Positions 26,049 through 38,147 of a stretch of 64,000 bases of DNA are shown one piece after another (position 1 is the first letter of the stretch; every line of letters starts with the position of its first letter). The DNA comes from Pseudomonas sp. P5_109. Its GTDB lineage: Bacteria > Pseudomonadota > Gammaproteobacteria > Pseudomonadales > Pseudomonadaceae. Both the position numbers and the translations under genes were made by a program. The notes under the pieces are model-generated. The model saw only the letters and a list, made by a program, of their open reading frames with translations. It was not told where the DNA came from and ran no database searches. The stretch is from positions 4,601,501 through 4,665,500 of the forward strand of contig NZ_CP125380.1 of assembly GCF_034009455.1 (NCBI RefSeq), read 5' to 3'.

Positions 26049-28763
26049 ATGGCCACTATCCACGTAGACGGCAAAGAGCTCGAAGTCGATGGGGCAGACA
26101 ACCTGTTACAGGCATGTCTGTCGCTAGGCCTCGATATCCCTTATTTCTGCTGGCACCCTGCCCTGGGCAGCGTTGGCGCTTGCCGCCAGTGCGCGGTCAA
26201 GCAGTACACCGACGAGAACGACACCCGTGGTCGTATCGTGATGTCCTGCATGACCCCTGCCACCGACGGCACCTGGATCTCCATCGAAGATGAAGAATCC
26301 AAGGCATTCCGCGCCAGTGTTGTTGAATGGCTGATGACCAACCACCCTCACGACTGCCCGGTCTGTGAAGAAGGCGGTCACTGCCACCTGCAAGACATGA
26401 CGGTAATGACCGGCCACAACGAGCGCCGTTACCGTTTCACCAAGCGTACTCACCAGAACCAGCAACTCGGCCCGTTCATTTCCCACGAGATGAACCGCTG
26501 CATCGCTTGCTACCGCTGCGTGCGCTTCTATAAAGACTACGCTGGCGGCACCGACCTCGGTGTATTCGGCGCCCACGACAACGTGTACTTCGGTCGCGTT
26601 GAAGACGGCACCCTGGAAAGCGAGTTCTCCGGCAACCTCACCGAGGTCTGCCCGACCGGTGTGTTCACCGACAAGACTCACTCCGAGCGCTACAACCGCA
26701 AGTGGGACATGCAGTTCTCGCCGAGCATCTGCCATGGCTGCTCCAGCGGTTGCAACATCTCCCCGGGCGAGCGTTACGGCGAACTGCGTCGCATCGAAAA
26801 CCGTTTCAACGGTTCGGTGAACCAGTACTTCCTGTGCGACCGTGGCCGTTTCGGCTATGGCTACGTCAACCGCGAAGACCGTCCGCGTCAGCCGTTGCTG
26901 GCCAATGGCACCAAGCTGAGCCTCGACGAAGCGCTGGATAACGCCGCCGACCTGCTGCGCGGTCGCAACATCGTCGGTATCGGTTCGCCTCGCGCCAGCC
27001 TCGAAAGCAACTACGCGTTGCGCGAACTGGTCGGCGCCGAGCACTTCTACTCGGGTATCGAAGCTGCCGAACTGGAACGCATCCGCCTGGTCCTGCAGGT
27101 GCTCAAGGACAGCCCGCTGCCAGTGCCGAACATGCGCGACATCGAAGACCACGACGCCGTGTTCGTCCTCGGTGAAGACCTGACCCAGACTGCAGCACGC
27201 ATGGCCCTGTCCCTGCGCCAATCGGTCAAGGGCAAGGCTGAAGACATGGCCGACGCCATGCGCGTCCAGCCTTGGCTCGACGCCGCCGTGAAGAACATCG
27301 GCCAGCACGCGCTGAACCCGCTGTTCATCGCCAGCCTGGCTGAAACCAAGCTCGACGACATCGCCGAAGAATGTGTTCACGCCGCTCCAGACGACCTGGC
27401 CCGCATCGGTTTCGCCGTGGCTCACGCCCTCGACGCCAGCGCTCCAGCCGTTGAAGGCCTGGACGCTGAAGCCCTCGAACTGGCCAAGCGCATCGCCGAC
27501 GCCCTGATCAAAGCCAAGCGCCCGCTGATCATCGCCGGTACTTCCCTGGGCTCCAAAGCCTTGATCGAAGCCGCCGCGAACATCGCCAAAGCCTTGAAGC
27601 TGCGCGAGAAGAACGGTTCCATCAGCCTGATCGTGCCAGAGGCCAACAGCCTCGGCCTGGCCATGCTCGGTGGTGAATCGGTCGACGCCGCGCTGCAAGC
27701 CGTGATCGACGGTAAGGCCGACGCCATCGTCGTGCTGGAAAACGACCTGTACACCCGTACCGACAAGGCCAAGGTCGATGCTGCCCTGACCGCCGCCAAA
27801 GTGCTGATCGTCGCCGACCATCAGAAGACCGCCACCAGCGATCGCGCGCACCTGGTCCTGCCAGCCGCCAGCTTCGCTGAAGGCGACGGCACCCTGGTCA
27901 GCCAGGAAGGCCGTGCCCAGCGCTTCTTCCAGGTCTTCGATCCGAAGTACATGGACGCGAGCATCCTGGTTCACGAAGGCTGGCGCTGGCTGCATGCCCT
28001 GCGCGCGACCTTGCTGAACCAGCCGATCGACTGGACCCAACTGGACCACGTCACCGCCGCCGTCGCTTCCAGCACTTCGATCCTCAATCGCATTGTCGAT
28101 GCCGCACCGTCCGCCGCGTTCCGCATCAAGGGCATGAAACTGGCCCGCGAGCCGCTGCGCTACTCCGGTCGTACCGCCATGCGCGCCGACATCAGCGTGC
28201 ACGAACCGCGTACCCCGCAGGACAAGGACACCGCGTTCGCCTTCTCCATGGAAGGTTACTCGGGTTCGGTTGAACCGCGTCAGCAAGTGCCGTTCGCCTG
28301 GTCTCCGGGCTGGAACTCGCCGCAAGCCTGGAACAAGTTCCAGGACGAAGTCGGTGGTCACATCCGCGCTGGCGACCCGGGCACCCGCCTGATCGAAAGC
28401 ACCGGTGACTCGCTGAACTGGTTCGCCAGCGCTCCGCGTGCGTTCAACCCGGCTCCAGGTACCTGGCAGGCCGTGCCGTTCTTCCACCTGCTCGGCAGCG
28501 AAGAGAACTCTTCGAAAGCCGCTCCGGTTCAGGAACGCATTCCGGCTGCTTATGTTGCACTGGCCAAGTCCGAAGCCGACCGCCTGGGTGTCAACGACGG
28601 CGCCATGCTGAGCCTGAACGTGGCCGGCCAGACCTTGCGTCTGCCGCTGCGCATCAATGAAGAACTGGGCGCGGGCCTGGTGGCATTGCCTGCAGGCATC
28701 GCCGGCATTCCGCCAGCGATTTTCGGTAAATCCGTTGACGGTCTGCAGGAGGCAGCTCAATGA
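26049..28763 (+). CDS. nuoG: NADH-quinone oxidoreductase subunit G
   Basis: NuoG is the largest peripheral subunit and carries several Fe-S clusters. The 904-residue chain opens with a [2Fe-2S] ferredoxin domain ([17 protein letters not shown]), followed by the H-x3-C-x2-C cluster region [12 protein letters not shown], a 4Fe-4S pattern [10 protein letters not shown], and then a molybdopterin-oxidoreductase-like domain with [10 protein letters not shown]. The stop overlaps the nuoH ATG by four bases. Confidence 0.97.
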   Translation: MATIHVDGKELEVDGADNLLQACLSLGLDIPYFCWHPALGSVGACRQCAVKQYTDENDTRGRIVMSCMTPATDGTWISIEDEESKAFRASVVEWLMTNHPHDCPVCEEGGHCHLQDMTVMTGHNERRYRFTKRTHQNQQLGPFISHEMNRCIACYRCVRFYKDYAGGTDLGVFGAHDNVYFGRVEDGTLESEFSGNLTEVCPTGVFTDKTHSERYNRKWDMQFSPSICHGCSSGCNISPGERYGELRRIENRFNGSVNQYFLCDRGRFGYGYVNREDRPRQPLLANGTKLSLDEALDNAADLLRGRNIVGIGSPRASLESNYALRELVGAEHFYSGIEAAELERIRLVLQVLKDSPLPVPNMRDIEDHDAVFVLGEDLTQTAARMALSLRQSVKGKAEDMADAMRVQPWLDAAVKNIGQHALNPLFIASLAETKLDDIAEECVHAAPDDLARIGFAVAHALDASAPAVEGLDAEALELAKRIADALIKAKRPLIIAGTSLGSKALIEAAANIAKALKLREKNGSISLIVPEANSLGLAMLGGESVDAALQAVIDGKADAIVVLENDLYTRTDKAKVDAALTAAKVLIVADHQKTATSDRAHLVLPAASFAEGDGTLVSQEGRAQRFFQVFDPKYMDASILVHEGWRWLHALRATLLNQPIDWTQLDHVTAAVASSTSILNRIVDAAPSAAFRIKGMKLAREPLRYSGRTAMRADISVHEPRTPQDKDTAFAFSMEGYSGSVEPRQQVPFAWSPGWNSPQAWNKFQDEVGGHIRAGDPGTRLIESTGDSLNWFASAPRAFNPAPGTWQAVPFFHLLGSEENSSKAAPVQERIPAAYVALAKSEADRLGVNDGAMLSLNVAGQTLRLPLRINEELGAGLVALPAGIAGIPPAIFGKSVDGLQEAAQ

Positions 28764-29767
28764 CCTGGTTCACTCCTGAAGTGATCGACGTGATCTTCGC
28801 GGTCCTCAAGGCCGTGGTGATTCTGCTTGCCGTGGTGGTCTGCGGTGCACTGCTGAGCTGGGTCGAGCGTCGTCTGCTCGCCCTCTGGCAGGACCGTTAC
28901 GGTCCGAACCGCGTCGGCCCGTTCGGCGCGTTCCAGATCGCCGCCGACATGATCAAGATGTTCTTCAAGGAAGACTGGACGCCTCCATTCGCCGACAAGA
29001 TGATCTTCACCCTGGCACCGGTCGTGGCCATGAGCGCCCTGCTGATTGCCTTCGCGATCATCCCGATCACCCCGACCTGGGGCGTGGCGGACCTGAACAT
29101 CGGCATCCTGTTCTTCTTCGCCATGGCCGGTCTGTCGGTCTACGCGGTGTTGTTCGCCGGTTGGTCGAGTAACAACAAGTTCGCCCTGCTGGGCAGCTTG
29201 CGGGCCTCGGCGCAAACCGTGTCGTACGAAGTGTTCATGGGCCTGTCGCTGATGGGCATCGTGATCCAGGTCGGCTCGTTCAACATGCGCGACATCGTTG
29301 ATTACCAGGCGCAGAACCTGTGGTTCATCATTCCGCAGATCTTCGGTTTCCTGACCTTCTTCATCGCTGGCGTGGCCGTGACTCACCGTCACCCATTCGA
29401 CCAGCCGGAAGCGGAACAGGAACTGGCCGACGGTTACCACATTGAATACGCCGGCATGAAATGGGGCATGTTCTTCGTCGGCGAGTACATCGGCATCGTG
29501 CTGATCTCGGCGCTGCTGGTGACCTTGTTCTTCGGTGGCTGGCACGGTCCTTTCGGCATCCTGCCGCAGATCCCGTTCATCTGGTTCGCACTGAAAACCG
29601 CGTTCTTCATCATGATCTTCATCCTGTTGCGCGCTTCGATCCCGCGCCCACGGTATGACCAAGTGATGGATTTCAGCTGGAAGTTCTGCTTGCCGCTGAC
29701 CCTCGTCAACATGCTGGTGACCGCTGCGATCGTGTTGCTCAACACGCCCGCCGTCGCGGCTCAGTGA
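28760..29767 (+). CDS. nuoH: NADH-quinone oxidoreductase subunit H
   Basis: NuoH is the membrane subunit that forms much of the quinone chamber. The 335-residue protein has about eight membrane segments and the conserved regions [21 protein letters not shown] near the N-terminus, [20 protein letters not shown] in the acidic loop, and [13 protein letters not shown] near the C-terminus. It overlaps nuoG and is 12 bases from nuoI. Confidence 0.97.
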   Translation: MTWFTPEVIDVIFAVLKAVVILLAVVVCGALLSWVERRLLALWQDRYGPNRVGPFGAFQIAADMIKMFFKEDWTPPFADKMIFTLAPVVAMSALLIAFAIIPITPTWGVADLNIGILFFFAMAGLSVYAVLFAGWSSNNKFALLGSLRASAQTVSYEVFMGLSLMGIVIQVGSFNMRDIVDYQAQNLWFIIPQIFGFLTFFIAGVAVTHRHPFDQPEAEQELADGYHIEYAGMKWGMFFVGEYIGIVLISALLVTLFFGGWHGPFGILPQIPFIWFALKTAFFIMIFILLRASIPRPRYDQVMDFSWKFCLPLTLVNMLVTAAIVLLNTPAVAAQ

Positions 29768-29779
29768 GGATAGAGAATC

Positions 29780-30325
29780 ATGAAGTACATTTTTGACATC
29801 GTGCATGGCTTCTACACCCAGCTTCGCAGCCTGGTGATGATTTTCGGCCACGCCTTCCGCAAGCGCGACACGCTGCAGTACCCGGAAGAAGCCGTGTACC
29901 TGCCGCCGCGCTACCGTGGGCGTATCGTCCTGACCCGCGACCCCGACGGCGAAGAGCGTTGTGTAGCCTGCAACCTGTGCGCCGTGGCGTGCCCGGTCGG
30001 TTGCATCTCGCTGCAGAAAGCTGAAACCGAAGACGGTCGCTGGTACCCGGACTTCTTCCGCATCAACTTCTCGCGCTGCATTTTCTGCGGCCTCTGCGAG
30101 GAAGCCTGCCCGACCACCGCGATCCAGCTGACGCCGGATTTCGAAATGGCCGAGTTCAAACGTCAGGACCTGGTTTACGAGAAAGAAGATCTGCTGATCT
30201 CCGGCCCCGGCAAAAACCCTGATTACAACTTCTATCGTGTTGCAGGTATGGCGATTGCCGGGAAGCCGAAAGGCTCCGCGCAGAATGAAGCCGAACCGAT
30301 CAACGTGAAGAGCTTGCTGCCTTAA
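29780..30325 (+). CDS. nuoI: NADH-quinone oxidoreductase subunit I
   Basis: NuoI carries the two [4Fe-4S] clusters N6a and N6b that pass electrons toward NuoB. The 181-residue product has both ferredoxin motifs intact: [12 protein letters not shown] and [12 protein letters not shown]. The N-terminal helix ([20 protein letters not shown]) lies on the membrane. An AGGA sequence precedes the ATG. nuoJ follows after nine bases. Confidence 0.97.
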   Translation: MKYIFDIVHGFYTQLRSLVMIFGHAFRKRDTLQYPEEAVYLPPRYRGRIVLTRDPDGEERCVACNLCAVACPVGCISLQKAETEDGRWYPDFFRINFSRCIFCGLCEEACPTTAIQLTPDFEMAEFKRQDLVYEKEDLLISGPGKNPDYNFYRVAGMAIAGKPKGSAQNEAEPINVKSLLP

Positions 30326-30334
30326 GGAAGAAAG

Positions 30335-30838
30335 ATGGAATTCGCTTTCTATTTCGCATCGGGTATCGCTGTGGTGTCCACGCTTCGTGTGATCACCAAC
30401 ACCAACCCTGTGCACGCCCTGCTCTACCTGATCATTTCGCTGATCGCCGTGGCGATGACATTCTTCGCCCTCGGCGCACCGTTTGCCGGTGTCCTGGAAG
30501 TGATCGCCTACGCTGGCGCCATCATGGTGCTGTTCGTGTTCGTGGTGATGATGCTGAACCTGGGCCCGGCCTCGGTCCAACAAGAGCGCGTCTGGCTCAA
30601 GCCCGGTATCTGGGGCGGCCCGGTCCTCCTCGCAGCCTTGCTGCTGGTTGAACTGCTGTACGTGCTGTTCTCCCACCAGAGCGGCCAGGCCGTCGGCCAC
30701 ACCACCGTAGACGCCAAGGCCGTGGGCATCAGCCTGTTCGGTCCTTACCTGCTGGTGGTCGAACTCGCCTCGATGCTGCTGCTCGCCGCAGCCGTCACGG
30801 CGTTCCATTTGGGCCGTAACGAAGCCAAGGAGCAATGA
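30335..30838 (+). CDS. nuoJ: NADH-quinone oxidoreductase subunit J
   Basis: NuoJ is a five-helix membrane-arm subunit. The 167-residue product includes the conserved helix [25 protein letters not shown], with the pi-bulge region that links quinone chemistry to proton channels. Its stop is just before the preferred nuoK start. Confidence 0.96.
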   Translation: MEFAFYFASGIAVVSTLRVITNTNPVHALLYLIISLIAVAMTFFALGAPFAGVLEVIAYAGAIMVLFVFVVMMLNLGPASVQQERVWLKPGIWGGPVLLAALLLVELLYVLFSHQSGQAVGHTTVDAKAVGISLFGPYLLVVELASMLLLAAAVTAFHLGRNEAKEQ

Positions 30839-30840
30839 CG

Positions 30841-31149
30841 ATGCCTGCTATCCCTATGGAGCATGGTCTGGCGGTCGCCGGCATCCTGTTCTGCCTCGGT
30901 CTGGTCGGCCTGATGGTCCGCCGCAACATCCTCTTCGTGCTGATGAGCCTGGAGGTCATGATGAATGCCTCCGCGTTGGCGTTCATCGTTGCCGGTAGCC
31001 GCTGGGCGCAGCCGGATGGACAGATCATGTTCATCCTGGTGATCAGCCTGGCAGCCGCCGAGGCCAGCATTGGCCTGGCGATCCTGCTGCAACTGTATCG
31101 CCGCTTCCACACGCTCGATATCGACGCTGCCAGTGAGATGCGCGGATGA
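30841..31149 (+). CDS. nuoK: NADH-quinone oxidoreductase subunit K
   Basis: NuoK is a three-helix MrpC-like subunit with buried glutamates that take part in proton transfer. The 102-residue product shows [18 protein letters not shown] and [11 protein letters not shown] with the key Glu residues. I prefer ATG 30841 to the ATG at 30835 because AAGGAG at 30826-30831 is then nine bases away instead of three. nuoL overlaps its stop by four bases. Confidence 0.95.
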   Translation: MPAIPMEHGLAVAGILFCLGLVGLMVRRNILFVLMSLEVMMNASALAFIVAGSRWAQPDGQIMFILVISLAAAEASIGLAILLQLYRRFHTLDIDAASEMRG

Positions 31150-32999
31150 ACCTACTCTTTCTGACTTTCGTATTCCCTCTCATTGGTTTCCTGCTGCTGT
31201 CGTTCTCGCGCGGCCGCATTTCGGAAAACCTTGCCGCACTGATCGGCGTGGGCTCCATCGGTCTGTCGGCAATCGTCACCGCCTACGTGATCTGGCAGTT
31301 CAACGTTGCCCCGCCGGAAGGCGGCCACTACACCCAGGTGTTGTGGCAGTGGATGGCGGTGGAAGGCTTCACGCCGAACTTCGCCCTGTACCTGGACGGC
31401 CTGTCCGTGACCATGCTCGGCGTGGTCGTCGGTGTCGGCTTCCTGATCCACCTGTTCGCGTCCTGGTACATGCGCGGTGAAGACGGCTACTCGCGCTTCT
31501 TCGCGTACACCAACCTGTTTATCGCCAGCATGCTGTTCCTGGTGCTGGGCGATAACCTGTTGTTCCTGTACTTCGGTTGGGAAGGCGTGGGCCTGTGCTC
31601 GTACCTGTTGATCGGTTTCTACTACAGCAACCGCAACAACGGTAACGCCGCACTCAAGGCCTTCATCGTGACCCGTATCGGTGACGTGTTCATGGCCATC
31701 GGCCTGTTCATTCTGTTTGCCCAGCTGGGCACGCTGAACGTCCAGGAACTGCTGGTGCTGGCTCCGCAAAAATTCCAGTCCGGCGACTTCTGGATGGTCA
31801 TGGCCACCCTGATGCTGCTGGGTGGCGCCGTCGGTAAATCCGCGCAACTGCCACTGCAAACCTGGCTGGCGGACGCGATGGCCGGCCCGACTCCGGTTTC
31901 GGCACTGATCCACGCCGCAACCATGGTCACCGCCGGTGTCTACCTGATCGCCCGTACCCACGGCCTGTTCACCCTGGCGCCGGAAATCCTGCACCTGGTG
32001 GGCCTGGTTGGCGGTGTGACCCTGGTCCTGGCCGGCTTCGCTGCACTGGTTCAAACCGACATCAAGCGTATCCTCGCCTACTCGACCATGAGCCAGATCG
32101 GCTACATGTTCCTGGCCCTGGGCGTTGGTGCCTGGGACGGCGCGATCTTCCACCTGATGACCCACGCCTTCTTCAAGGCCCTGCTGTTCCTTGCTTCCGG
32201 TGCGGTGATCGTTGCCTGCCACCACGAGCAGAACATCTTCAAGATGGGCGGCCTGTGGAAGAAACTGCCACTGGCCTACGCCAGCTTCATCGTTGGCGGC
32301 GCGGCCCTGGCGGCCCTGCCACTGGTGACCGCGGGCTTCTACTCCAAGGACGAAATCCTCTGGGAAGCGTTCGCCAGCGGCAACCACGGCCTACTGTATG
32401 CAGGTCTGGTCGGTGCGTTCATGACCTCGCTGTACACCTTCCGCCTGATCTTCATCACGTTCCACGGTGAAGCGAAGACCGAAGCCCACGCCGGTCACGG
32501 CATCGCCCACTGGCTGCCACTGTCGGTGCTGATCGTATTGTCCACCGCCATCGGCGCGATGATCGTTCCACCGCTGCACGGTGTACTGCCGGAAAGCGTC
32601 GGCCATGCCGGCGGCGAAGCCAAGCACAGCCTGGAAATCGCTTCGGGCGCCATCGCCCTGGCCGGTATCCTGCTGGCCGCGCTGCTGTTCCTTGGCAAGC
32701 GTCGCTTCGTCACCGCCATCGCCAACAGCGGCATCGGCCGTTTCCTGTCAGCCTGGTGGTTCGCTGCCTGGGGCTTCGACTGGATCTACGACAAACTGTT
32801 CGTCAAGCCTTACCTGGCGATCAGCCACATCCTGCGCAAAGACCCGCTCGACCAGACCATCGGTCTGATCCCGCGCATGGCCAAAGGCGGTCACACCGCC
32901 CTGAGCCGTACCGAGACCGGTCAACTGCGTTGGTACGCCGCCTCGATGGCTGCTGGTGCCGTGCTGGTCATTGGCGCCGTCGTGCTGGTAGCGGTCTGA
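31146..32999 (+). CDS. nuoL: NADH-quinone oxidoreductase subunit L
   Basis: NuoL is the distal antiporter-like proton-pumping subunit with the long lateral helix. The 617-residue product has the conserved [18 protein letters not shown], the proton-channel region [41 protein letters not shown] and [15 protein letters not shown]. The start overlaps the nuoK stop. A 39-base gap precedes nuoM. Confidence 0.97.
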   Translation: MNLLFLTFVFPLIGFLLLSFSRGRISENLAALIGVGSIGLSAIVTAYVIWQFNVAPPEGGHYTQVLWQWMAVEGFTPNFALYLDGLSVTMLGVVVGVGFLIHLFASWYMRGEDGYSRFFAYTNLFIASMLFLVLGDNLLFLYFGWEGVGLCSYLLIGFYYSNRNNGNAALKAFIVTRIGDVFMAIGLFILFAQLGTLNVQELLVLAPQKFQSGDFWMVMATLMLLGGAVGKSAQLPLQTWLADAMAGPTPVSALIHAATMVTAGVYLIARTHGLFTLAPEILHLVGLVGGVTLVLAGFAALVQTDIKRILAYSTMSQIGYMFLALGVGAWDGAIFHLMTHAFFKALLFLASGAVIVACHHEQNIFKMGGLWKKLPLAYASFIVGGAALAALPLVTAGFYSKDEILWEAFASGNHGLLYAGLVGAFMTSLYTFRLIFITFHGEAKTEAHAGHGIAHWLPLSVLIVLSTAIGAMIVPPLHGVLPESVGHAGGEAKHSLEIASGAIALAGILLAALLFLGKRRFVTAIANSGIGRFLSAWWFAAWGFDWIYDKLFVKPYLAISHILRKDPLDQTIGLIPRMAKGGHTALSRTETGQLRWYAASMAAGAVLVIGAVVLVAV

Positions 33000-33038
33000 T
33001 ATGAACCTTGCGAATTTGCGAAAGGAAACGAACCCGTC

Positions 33039-34571
33039 ATGATTCTGCCTTGGCTAATCCTGATCCCCTTCATCGGCGGCCTGCTGTGCTGGATGGGTGA
33101 GCGCTTCGGCGCCACCCTCCCCCGCTGGATTGCGCTGATCACCATGTCCCTGTTGCTCTCCCTCGGCCTCTGGCTGTGGGCCAACGGTGATTATTCATTT
33201 GCCCCGGCGCCTGGCGCCGACCCGACCTGGGCGCTTGAGTTCAAGCACGTCTGGATCGAGCGCTTCGGCATCAACGTGCACCTGGCCCTCGACGGCCTGT
33301 CACTGTTGATGATCATGCTCACGGGTCTGCTGGGTGTGCTCTCGGTACTCTGCTCGTGGAAAGAGATCCAGCGTCACGTGGGTTTCTTCCACCTGAACCT
33401 GATGTGGATCCTGGGCGGTGTCGTCGGTGTGTTCCTCGCCCTCGACCTGTTCATGTTCTTCTTCTTCTGGGAAATGATGCTGGTGCCGATGTACTTCCTC
33501 ATCGCGCTCTGGGGTCACAGTTCTTCGGACGGCAAGAAAACCCGGATCTACGCGGCGACCAAGTTCTTCATCTTCACTCAGGCTTCCGGCCTGATCATGC
33601 TGGTGGCGATCCTGGGTCTGGTACTGGTCAACTTCAACAACACAGGCGTGATTACCTTCAACTACGCCGACCTGTTGAAAACCAAGATGTCGATGACCAC
33701 CGAGTACATCCTGATGCTCGGCTTCTTCATCGCCTTCGCGGTCAAGCTGCCGGTCGTACCGTTCCACTCCTGGTTGCCTGATGCTCACGCCCAGGCACCG
33801 ACCGCAGGTTCCGTCGACCTCGCCGGTATCTTGCTGAAAACCGCGGCCTACGGCCTGTTGCGTTTCGCCCTGCCGCTGTTCCCGAATGCCTCGGCCGAGT
33901 TCGCGCCGTTCGCCATGGCCCTGGGTCTGATCGGGATCTTCTACGGTGCGTTCCTGGCCTTCGCACAAACCGACATCAAGCGTCTGATCGCCTTCTCGTC
34001 CGTTTCCCACATGGGCTTCGTACTGATCGGCATCTACTCCGGCAGCCAACTGGCGCTGCAGGGCGCGGTGATGCAGATGCTCGCCCACGGCCTGTCGGCA
34101 GCGGCACTCTTTATCCTGAGTGGCCAGCTGTACGAACGCACCCACACCCGCGACATGCGTGAAATGGGTGGCCTGTGGTCGAAGATCGCTTACCTGCCGG
34201 CCCTCAGCCTGTTCTTTGCAGCGGCGTCCCTGGGTCTGCCGGGTACCGGTAACTTCGTCGGCGAATTCCTGATCCTGATCGGCACCTTCCCGATCGCCCC
34301 ATGGGTCACCATCATCGCCACGTCCGGCCTGGTGTTCGGTTCGGTCTACTCGCTGATCATGATCCACCGTGCGTACTTCGGTCCGGCCAAATCGGACGCG
34401 GTACTGCATGGCATGGACGGTCGCGAAATGATCATGGTGGTCGGTCTGGCCGCACTGCTGATTTACATCGGCGTGTACCCGCAACCGTTCCTCGATACCT
34501 CTGCCGCGACGATGCATGGCGTGCAGCAGTGGCTCGGCACCGCCTTCACTCAACTCGCTTCGGCCCGGTAA
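33039..34571 (+). CDS. nuoM: NADH-quinone oxidoreductase subunit M
   Basis: NuoM is the second antiporter-like pump subunit. Its 510 residues include [20 protein letters not shown] with the channel Glu, [20 protein letters not shown] and [20 protein letters not shown]. There are about 14 membrane segments. nuoN follows seven bases after the stop. Confidence 0.97.
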   Translation: MILPWLILIPFIGGLLCWMGERFGATLPRWIALITMSLLLSLGLWLWANGDYSFAPAPGADPTWALEFKHVWIERFGINVHLALDGLSLLMIMLTGLLGVLSVLCSWKEIQRHVGFFHLNLMWILGGVVGVFLALDLFMFFFFWEMMLVPMYFLIALWGHSSSDGKKTRIYAATKFFIFTQASGLIMLVAILGLVLVNFNNTGVITFNYADLLKTKMSMTTEYILMLGFFIAFAVKLPVVPFHSWLPDAHAQAPTAGSVDLAGILLKTAAYGLLRFALPLFPNASAEFAPFAMALGLIGIFYGAFLAFAQTDIKRLIAFSSVSHMGFVLIGIYSGSQLALQGAVMQMLAHGLSAAALFILSGQLYERTHTRDMREMGGLWSKIAYLPALSLFFAAASLGLPGTGNFVGEFLILIGTFPIAPWVTIIATSGLVFGSVYSLIMIHRAYFGPAKSDAVLHGMDGREMIMVVGLAALLIYIGVYPQPFLDTSAATMHGVQQWLGTAFTQLASAR

Positions 34572-34578
34572 GAGCGCT

Positions 34579-36042
34579 ATGGAATTCACGACTCAACACT
34601 TTATCGCGCTAGCGCCGCTGTTGATTACCAGCCTCACCATTATCGTGGTGATGCTGGCAATCGCCTGGCGCCGCAACCACTCGCAGACCTTCCTGATTTC
34701 CGTGGCGGGTCTGAACCTGGCTTTGCTGTCGATCCTGCCGGCCTTGAAAGTCGCGCCCCTGGCCGTGACGCCTTTGCTGCAGATCGACACCTTTGCCTGC
34801 CTGTACATGGCGCTGATCCTGGTCGCCACCCTCGCCTGTGTCACCCTCGCCCACGCCTACCTCGGCGATGGCGGCTCCGGTTACCCGGGCAACCGTGAAG
34901 AACTGTACCTGCTGATCCTGATGGCCGCCGCCGGTGGCCTGGTTCTGGTCAGCGCGCAGCACCTGGCCGGGTTGTTCATCGGTCTGGAACTGCTGTCGGT
35001 GCCGGTCTACGGTCTGGTGGCCTACGCCTTCTTCAACAAGCGTTCGCTGGAAGCCGGCATCAAGTACATGGTGCTGTCGGCTGCCGGTTCCGCGTTCCTG
35101 TTGTTCGGTATGGCCCTGCTCTACGCAGACTCCGGTTCCCTGAGCTTCGTCGGCATCGGCCAGGCGCTTGCGGCTACTGGCCTGCCAAGCTCGCTGGCTC
35201 AGTTGGGCCTGGGCATGATGCTGATCGGCCTGGCGTTCAAGCTGTCGCTGGTACCTTTCCACCTCTGGACGCCGGACGTCTACGAAGGTGCTCCGGCGCC
35301 GGTTGCAGCGTTCCTCGCGACCGCTTCCAAAGTGGCTGTGTTCGCGGTGATGGTGCGTCTGTTCCAGATCTCGCCAGCCGCAAGCAGCGGCGTGCTGAGC
35401 GACGTGCTGACCATCATCGCCATTGCGTCGATCCTGTTCGGTAACCTGCTGGCGCTGACCCAGAGCAACCTCAAGCGTCTGCTGGGTTACTCGTCCATCG
35501 CCCACTTCGGTTACCTGCTGATCGCCCTGGTGGCGAGCAAGGGTCTGGCCGTGGAAGCCATCGGCGTGTACCTGGTCACCTACGTGATCACCAGCCTCGG
35601 CGCTTTCGGCGTGATCACCCTGATGTCCTCGCCGTACAACGGCCGTGACGCAGACGCCCTGTACGAATACCGCGGCCTGTTCTGGCGCCGTCCGTACCTG
35701 ACCGCCGTACTGACCGTGATGATGCTGTCGCTGGCTGGTATCCCGCTGACCGCGGGCTTCATCGGCAAGTTCTACATCATCGCCACCGGTGTCGAATCGC
35801 ACCAATGGTGGCTGGTCGGCTCGCTGGTACTGGGCAGCGCCATCGGCGTGTTCTACTACCTGCGCGTCATGGTCACCCTGTACCTGATCGAACCGAACCT
35901 GCGTCGCCACGATGCGCAACTGCATTGGGAACAGAAGGCAGGCGGCGTGATGCTGCTGGCCATCGCCCTGGTCGCGTTCTTCCTCGGCGTCTACCCACAA
36001 CCACTACTGAACCTGGTTCAACAGTCGGGGTTGGCGGGTTGA
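34579..36042 (+). CDS. nuoN: NADH-quinone oxidoreductase subunit N
   Basis: NuoN is the third antiporter-like pump subunit. The 487-residue protein starts [15 protein letters not shown]; a longer open frame from 34516 overlaps nuoM and is not supported. Conserved stretches include [39 protein letters not shown] and [20 protein letters not shown]. It is the last nuo gene and is followed by a UUCG-loop terminator. Confidence 0.97.
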   Translation: MEFTTQHFIALAPLLITSLTIIVVMLAIAWRRNHSQTFLISVAGLNLALLSILPALKVAPLAVTPLLQIDTFACLYMALILVATLACVTLAHAYLGDGGSGYPGNREELYLLILMAAAGGLVLVSAQHLAGLFIGLELLSVPVYGLVAYAFFNKRSLEAGIKYMVLSAAGSAFLLFGMALLYADSGSLSFVGIGQALAATGLPSSLAQLGLGMMLIGLAFKLSLVPFHLWTPDVYEGAPAPVAAFLATASKVAVFAVMVRLFQISPAASSGVLSDVLTIIAIASILFGNLLALTQSNLKRLLGYSSIAHFGYLLIALVASKGLAVEAIGVYLVTYVITSLGAFGVITLMSSPYNGRDADALYEYRGLFWRRPYLTAVLTVMMLSLAGIPLTAGFIGKFYIIATGVESHQWWLVGSLVLGSAIGVFYYLRVMVTLYLIEPNLRRHDAQLHWEQKAGGVMLLAIALVAFFLGVYPQPLLNLVQQSGLAG

Positions 36043-36070
36043 TCGCTTAGGCGACTCTCGGTAGAAAACA

Positions 36071-36100
36071 AAAACGGCACCTTCGGGTGCCGTTTTCTGT
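36071..36100 (+). terminator. nuo operon terminator
   Basis: Perfect stem AAAACGGCACC / GGTGCCGTTTT closed by a TTCG tetraloop. Confidence 0.92.
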
Positions 36101-36232
36101 GGCGAGGGAGCTTGCTCCCGCTCGGCTGCGAAGCAGTCGCCAAAATTTGAGATCTTCACTCTTTACCAGATAGACCGGAACTTGCGAAAGGGGCCTGCTG
36201 CGCAGTCCAGCGGGAGCAAGCTCCCTCGCCAC
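36099..36232. repeat. Second-family REP pair (GTGGCGAGGGAGCTTGC)
   Basis: Arms GTGGCGAGGGAGCTTGCTCC (36099) and its inverse (ending 36232), with CGGCTGCGAAGCAGTCG next to the left arm. It is one of three such elements here; the others are at 51103 and 54547. It fills the space between the convergent nuo and ABC-importer operons. Confidence 0.85.
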
Positions 36233-36305
36233 GGGTCATTGTTTTTGAGAAGTAATGCTGCTCAGAGAGCCCAACTGTCCTCAATGGCCACTTCGCGGAC
36301 AAGCA

Positions 36306-36335
36306 CAAACAAAAACGGCACCTTCCGGTGCCGTT
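36306..36335 (-). terminator. ABC-importer operon terminator
   Basis: Stem AACGGCACC / GGTGCCGTT with a four-base loop; on the minus strand it is followed by TTTTGTTTG. The stem is nearly identical to that of the nuo terminator. Confidence 0.85.
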
Positions 36336-36357
36336 CGCTTTTCACAGTCCAATCACT

Positions 36358-38100
36358 TTATTTACGCGCCGCCTCCCACGACTTCAGCAGTTCGGCGTAG
36401 CTCACGGTCTCGCCTTTAGGTTTCTCGTTTTCCAGTTTCGGCTTCGGCGCACCCGGCTGGTCGAACCAGTATTGCGCATCGCGCTCGGGGTTCATTTTCG
36501 GCGCGCAGGTGGCTTGTGCCTTCGAGCGTTCCAGACGGCTCATGATTGCGTCCTGATCCTTGGCCAGGCCATCGAGTGCCTGTTGCGGGGTTTTCTCGCC
36601 GCTGGCGGCTTCGGCGATGTGGCTCCACCACAGTTGCGCCAGGCGTGGATAGTCCGGCACGTTGGTCCCGGTCGGGGTCCATTGCACGCGGGCCGGGCTG
36701 CGGTAGAACTCCACCAGGCCACCGAGTTTCGGCGCCAGGTCGGTCATCGCTTGCGAGTTGATGTCCGACTCGCGAATCGGCGTCAAGCCGACGATGGTTT
36801 TCTTCAGTGACACGGTTTTCGAGGTCACGAACTGCGCATACAGCCAGGCCGCGAGTTTCTGCTTCTCAGGCGTGGACTTCATGAAAGTCCAGGAACCCAC
36901 GTCCTGATAGCCCAGTTTCATGCCCTCTTCCCAGTACGGCCCACGCGGCGACGGCGCCATGCGCCATTTCGGCGTGCCGTCGGCGTTCATTACCGCCAGG
37001 CCCGGTTTGGTCATGTCGGCGGTGAAGGCGGTGTACCAGAATATCTGCTGGGCGATGGCGCCCTGGGACGGTACGGGACCTGATTCGGAGAAGGTCATGC
37101 CCGCCGCTTCCGGTGGCGCGTACTTCTTCAGCCAGTCGACGTACTTGGTGGTGGCGAACACCGCCGCCGGCCCGTTGGTGTCGCCGCCGCGGGTCACGCT
37201 GGAACCCACCGGATGGCAGTCCTCGACACGAATGCCCCACTCGTCCACCGGCAAGCCGTTGGGGATGCCCTTGTCGCCGCCACCGGCCATGGAGAACCAG
37301 GCATCGGTGAAGCGCCAGCCCAGGGACGGGTCTTTCTTGCCGTAGTCCATGTGCCCGTAAACGCGCTTGCCGTCGATTTCCTTGACGTCTTCGCTAAAGA
37401 ACTTGGCGATGTCTTCATAGGCTGACCAGTTCACCGGCACGCCCAGGTCATAGCCGTACTTTTCCTTGAACTTGGCCTTGAGGTCCGCGCGCTCGAACCA
37501 GTCGGCGCGGAACCAGTACAGGTTGGCGAACTGTTGGTCAGGCAATTGATAGATCTTGCCGTCCGGCGCAGTGGTGAACGAGATGCCGATGAAGTCCTTG
37601 ATGTCCAGGGTCGGCGAGGTGAAGTCCTTGCCTTCGTTGGCCATCAAGTCGGTGATCGATTCGGTCTTGCCGTAGCGAAAGTGCGTACCGATCAAGTCCG
37701 AGTCGTTGACCCAACCATCATAGATACTCTTGTCCGACTGCATCACGGTCTGCAGCTTTTCCACCACGTCGCCTTCCTGCAGCAGGTCGTGGGTCAGCTT
37801 GATCCCGGTGATTTCAGTGAAGGCCTTGGCCAGCACCTTGGACTCGTACTCGTGGGTGGCAATGGTTTCCGACACCACCTTGATGTTCATCCCACGGAAC
37901 GGCTCCGCTGCCTTGATGAACCACTTCAGCTCTTCCAGTTGTTGATCGGCGGTGAGTGTGGACGGCTTGAATTCACTGCCGATCCATTTCTTCGCGGCAT
38001 CTTCGTAGGCATCGGCCCAGGCCGAAGCGCTCAAACCGCTGAGTGCCAGCATGGCTGCCAATGAAATGCTATGTCGCAGCTTATTGTTTTTGTCGAACAT
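36358..38100 (-). CDS. ABC importer substrate-binding protein, GlpV-like (glycerol/polyol, predicted)
   Basis: A 580-residue periplasmic binding protein with a signal peptide (KLRHSISLAAMLALSGLSASAWA). It is larger than ordinary sugar-binding proteins. Typical sequence is FKPSTLTADQQLEELKWFI near the N-terminus and WYTAFTADMTKPGLAV in the middle. CAGGAGGTC lies directly upstream of ATG 38100, a strong ribosome site. The gene order ATPase-ATPase-permease-permease-DUF2160-binding protein equals GlpSTPQUV, the glycerol importer of Rhizobium leguminosarum. Glycerol as ligand is therefore inference; another polyol is possible. Confidence 0.85.
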   Translation of the reverse strand: MFDKNNKLRHSISLAAMLALSGLSASAWADAYEDAAKKWIGSEFKPSTLTADQQLEELKWFIKAAEPFRGMNIKVVSETIATHEYESKVLAKAFTEITGIKLTHDLLQEGDVVEKLQTVMQSDKSIYDGWVNDSDLIGTHFRYGKTESITDLMANEGKDFTSPTLDIKDFIGISFTTAPDGKIYQLPDQQFANLYWFRADWFERADLKAKFKEKYGYDLGVPVNWSAYEDIAKFFSEDVKEIDGKRVYGHMDYGKKDPSLGWRFTDAWFSMAGGGDKGIPNGLPVDEWGIRVEDCHPVGSSVTRGGDTNGPAAVFATTKYVDWLKKYAPPEAAGMTFSESGPVPSQGAIAQQIFWYTAFTADMTKPGLAVMNADGTPKWRMAPSPRGPYWEEGMKLGYQDVGSWTFMKSTPEKQKLAAWLYAQFVTSKTVSLKKTIVGLTPIRESDINSQAMTDLAPKLGGLVEFYRSPARVQWTPTGTNVPDYPRLAQLWWSHIAEAASGEKTPQQALDGLAKDQDAIMSRLERSKAQATCAPKMNPERDAQYWFDQPGAPKPKLENEKPKGETVSYAELLKSWEAARK

Positions 38101-38147
38101 AGAGACCTCCTGTTTAAGTTTCGGAGCAACATTGCCGAGCGATTCGA

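Noticed and set aside
26124..28760. An 878-codon open frame antisense to nuoG, and similar long antisense frames opposite clpA (4865-6976), idh (9902-11989) and nuoH-J (28757-30835)
   Set aside because: They mirror highly biased GC-rich genes, have low-complexity or His/Gln/Arg/Gly-rich translations and no recognisable domain. The opposite-strand genes are certain.
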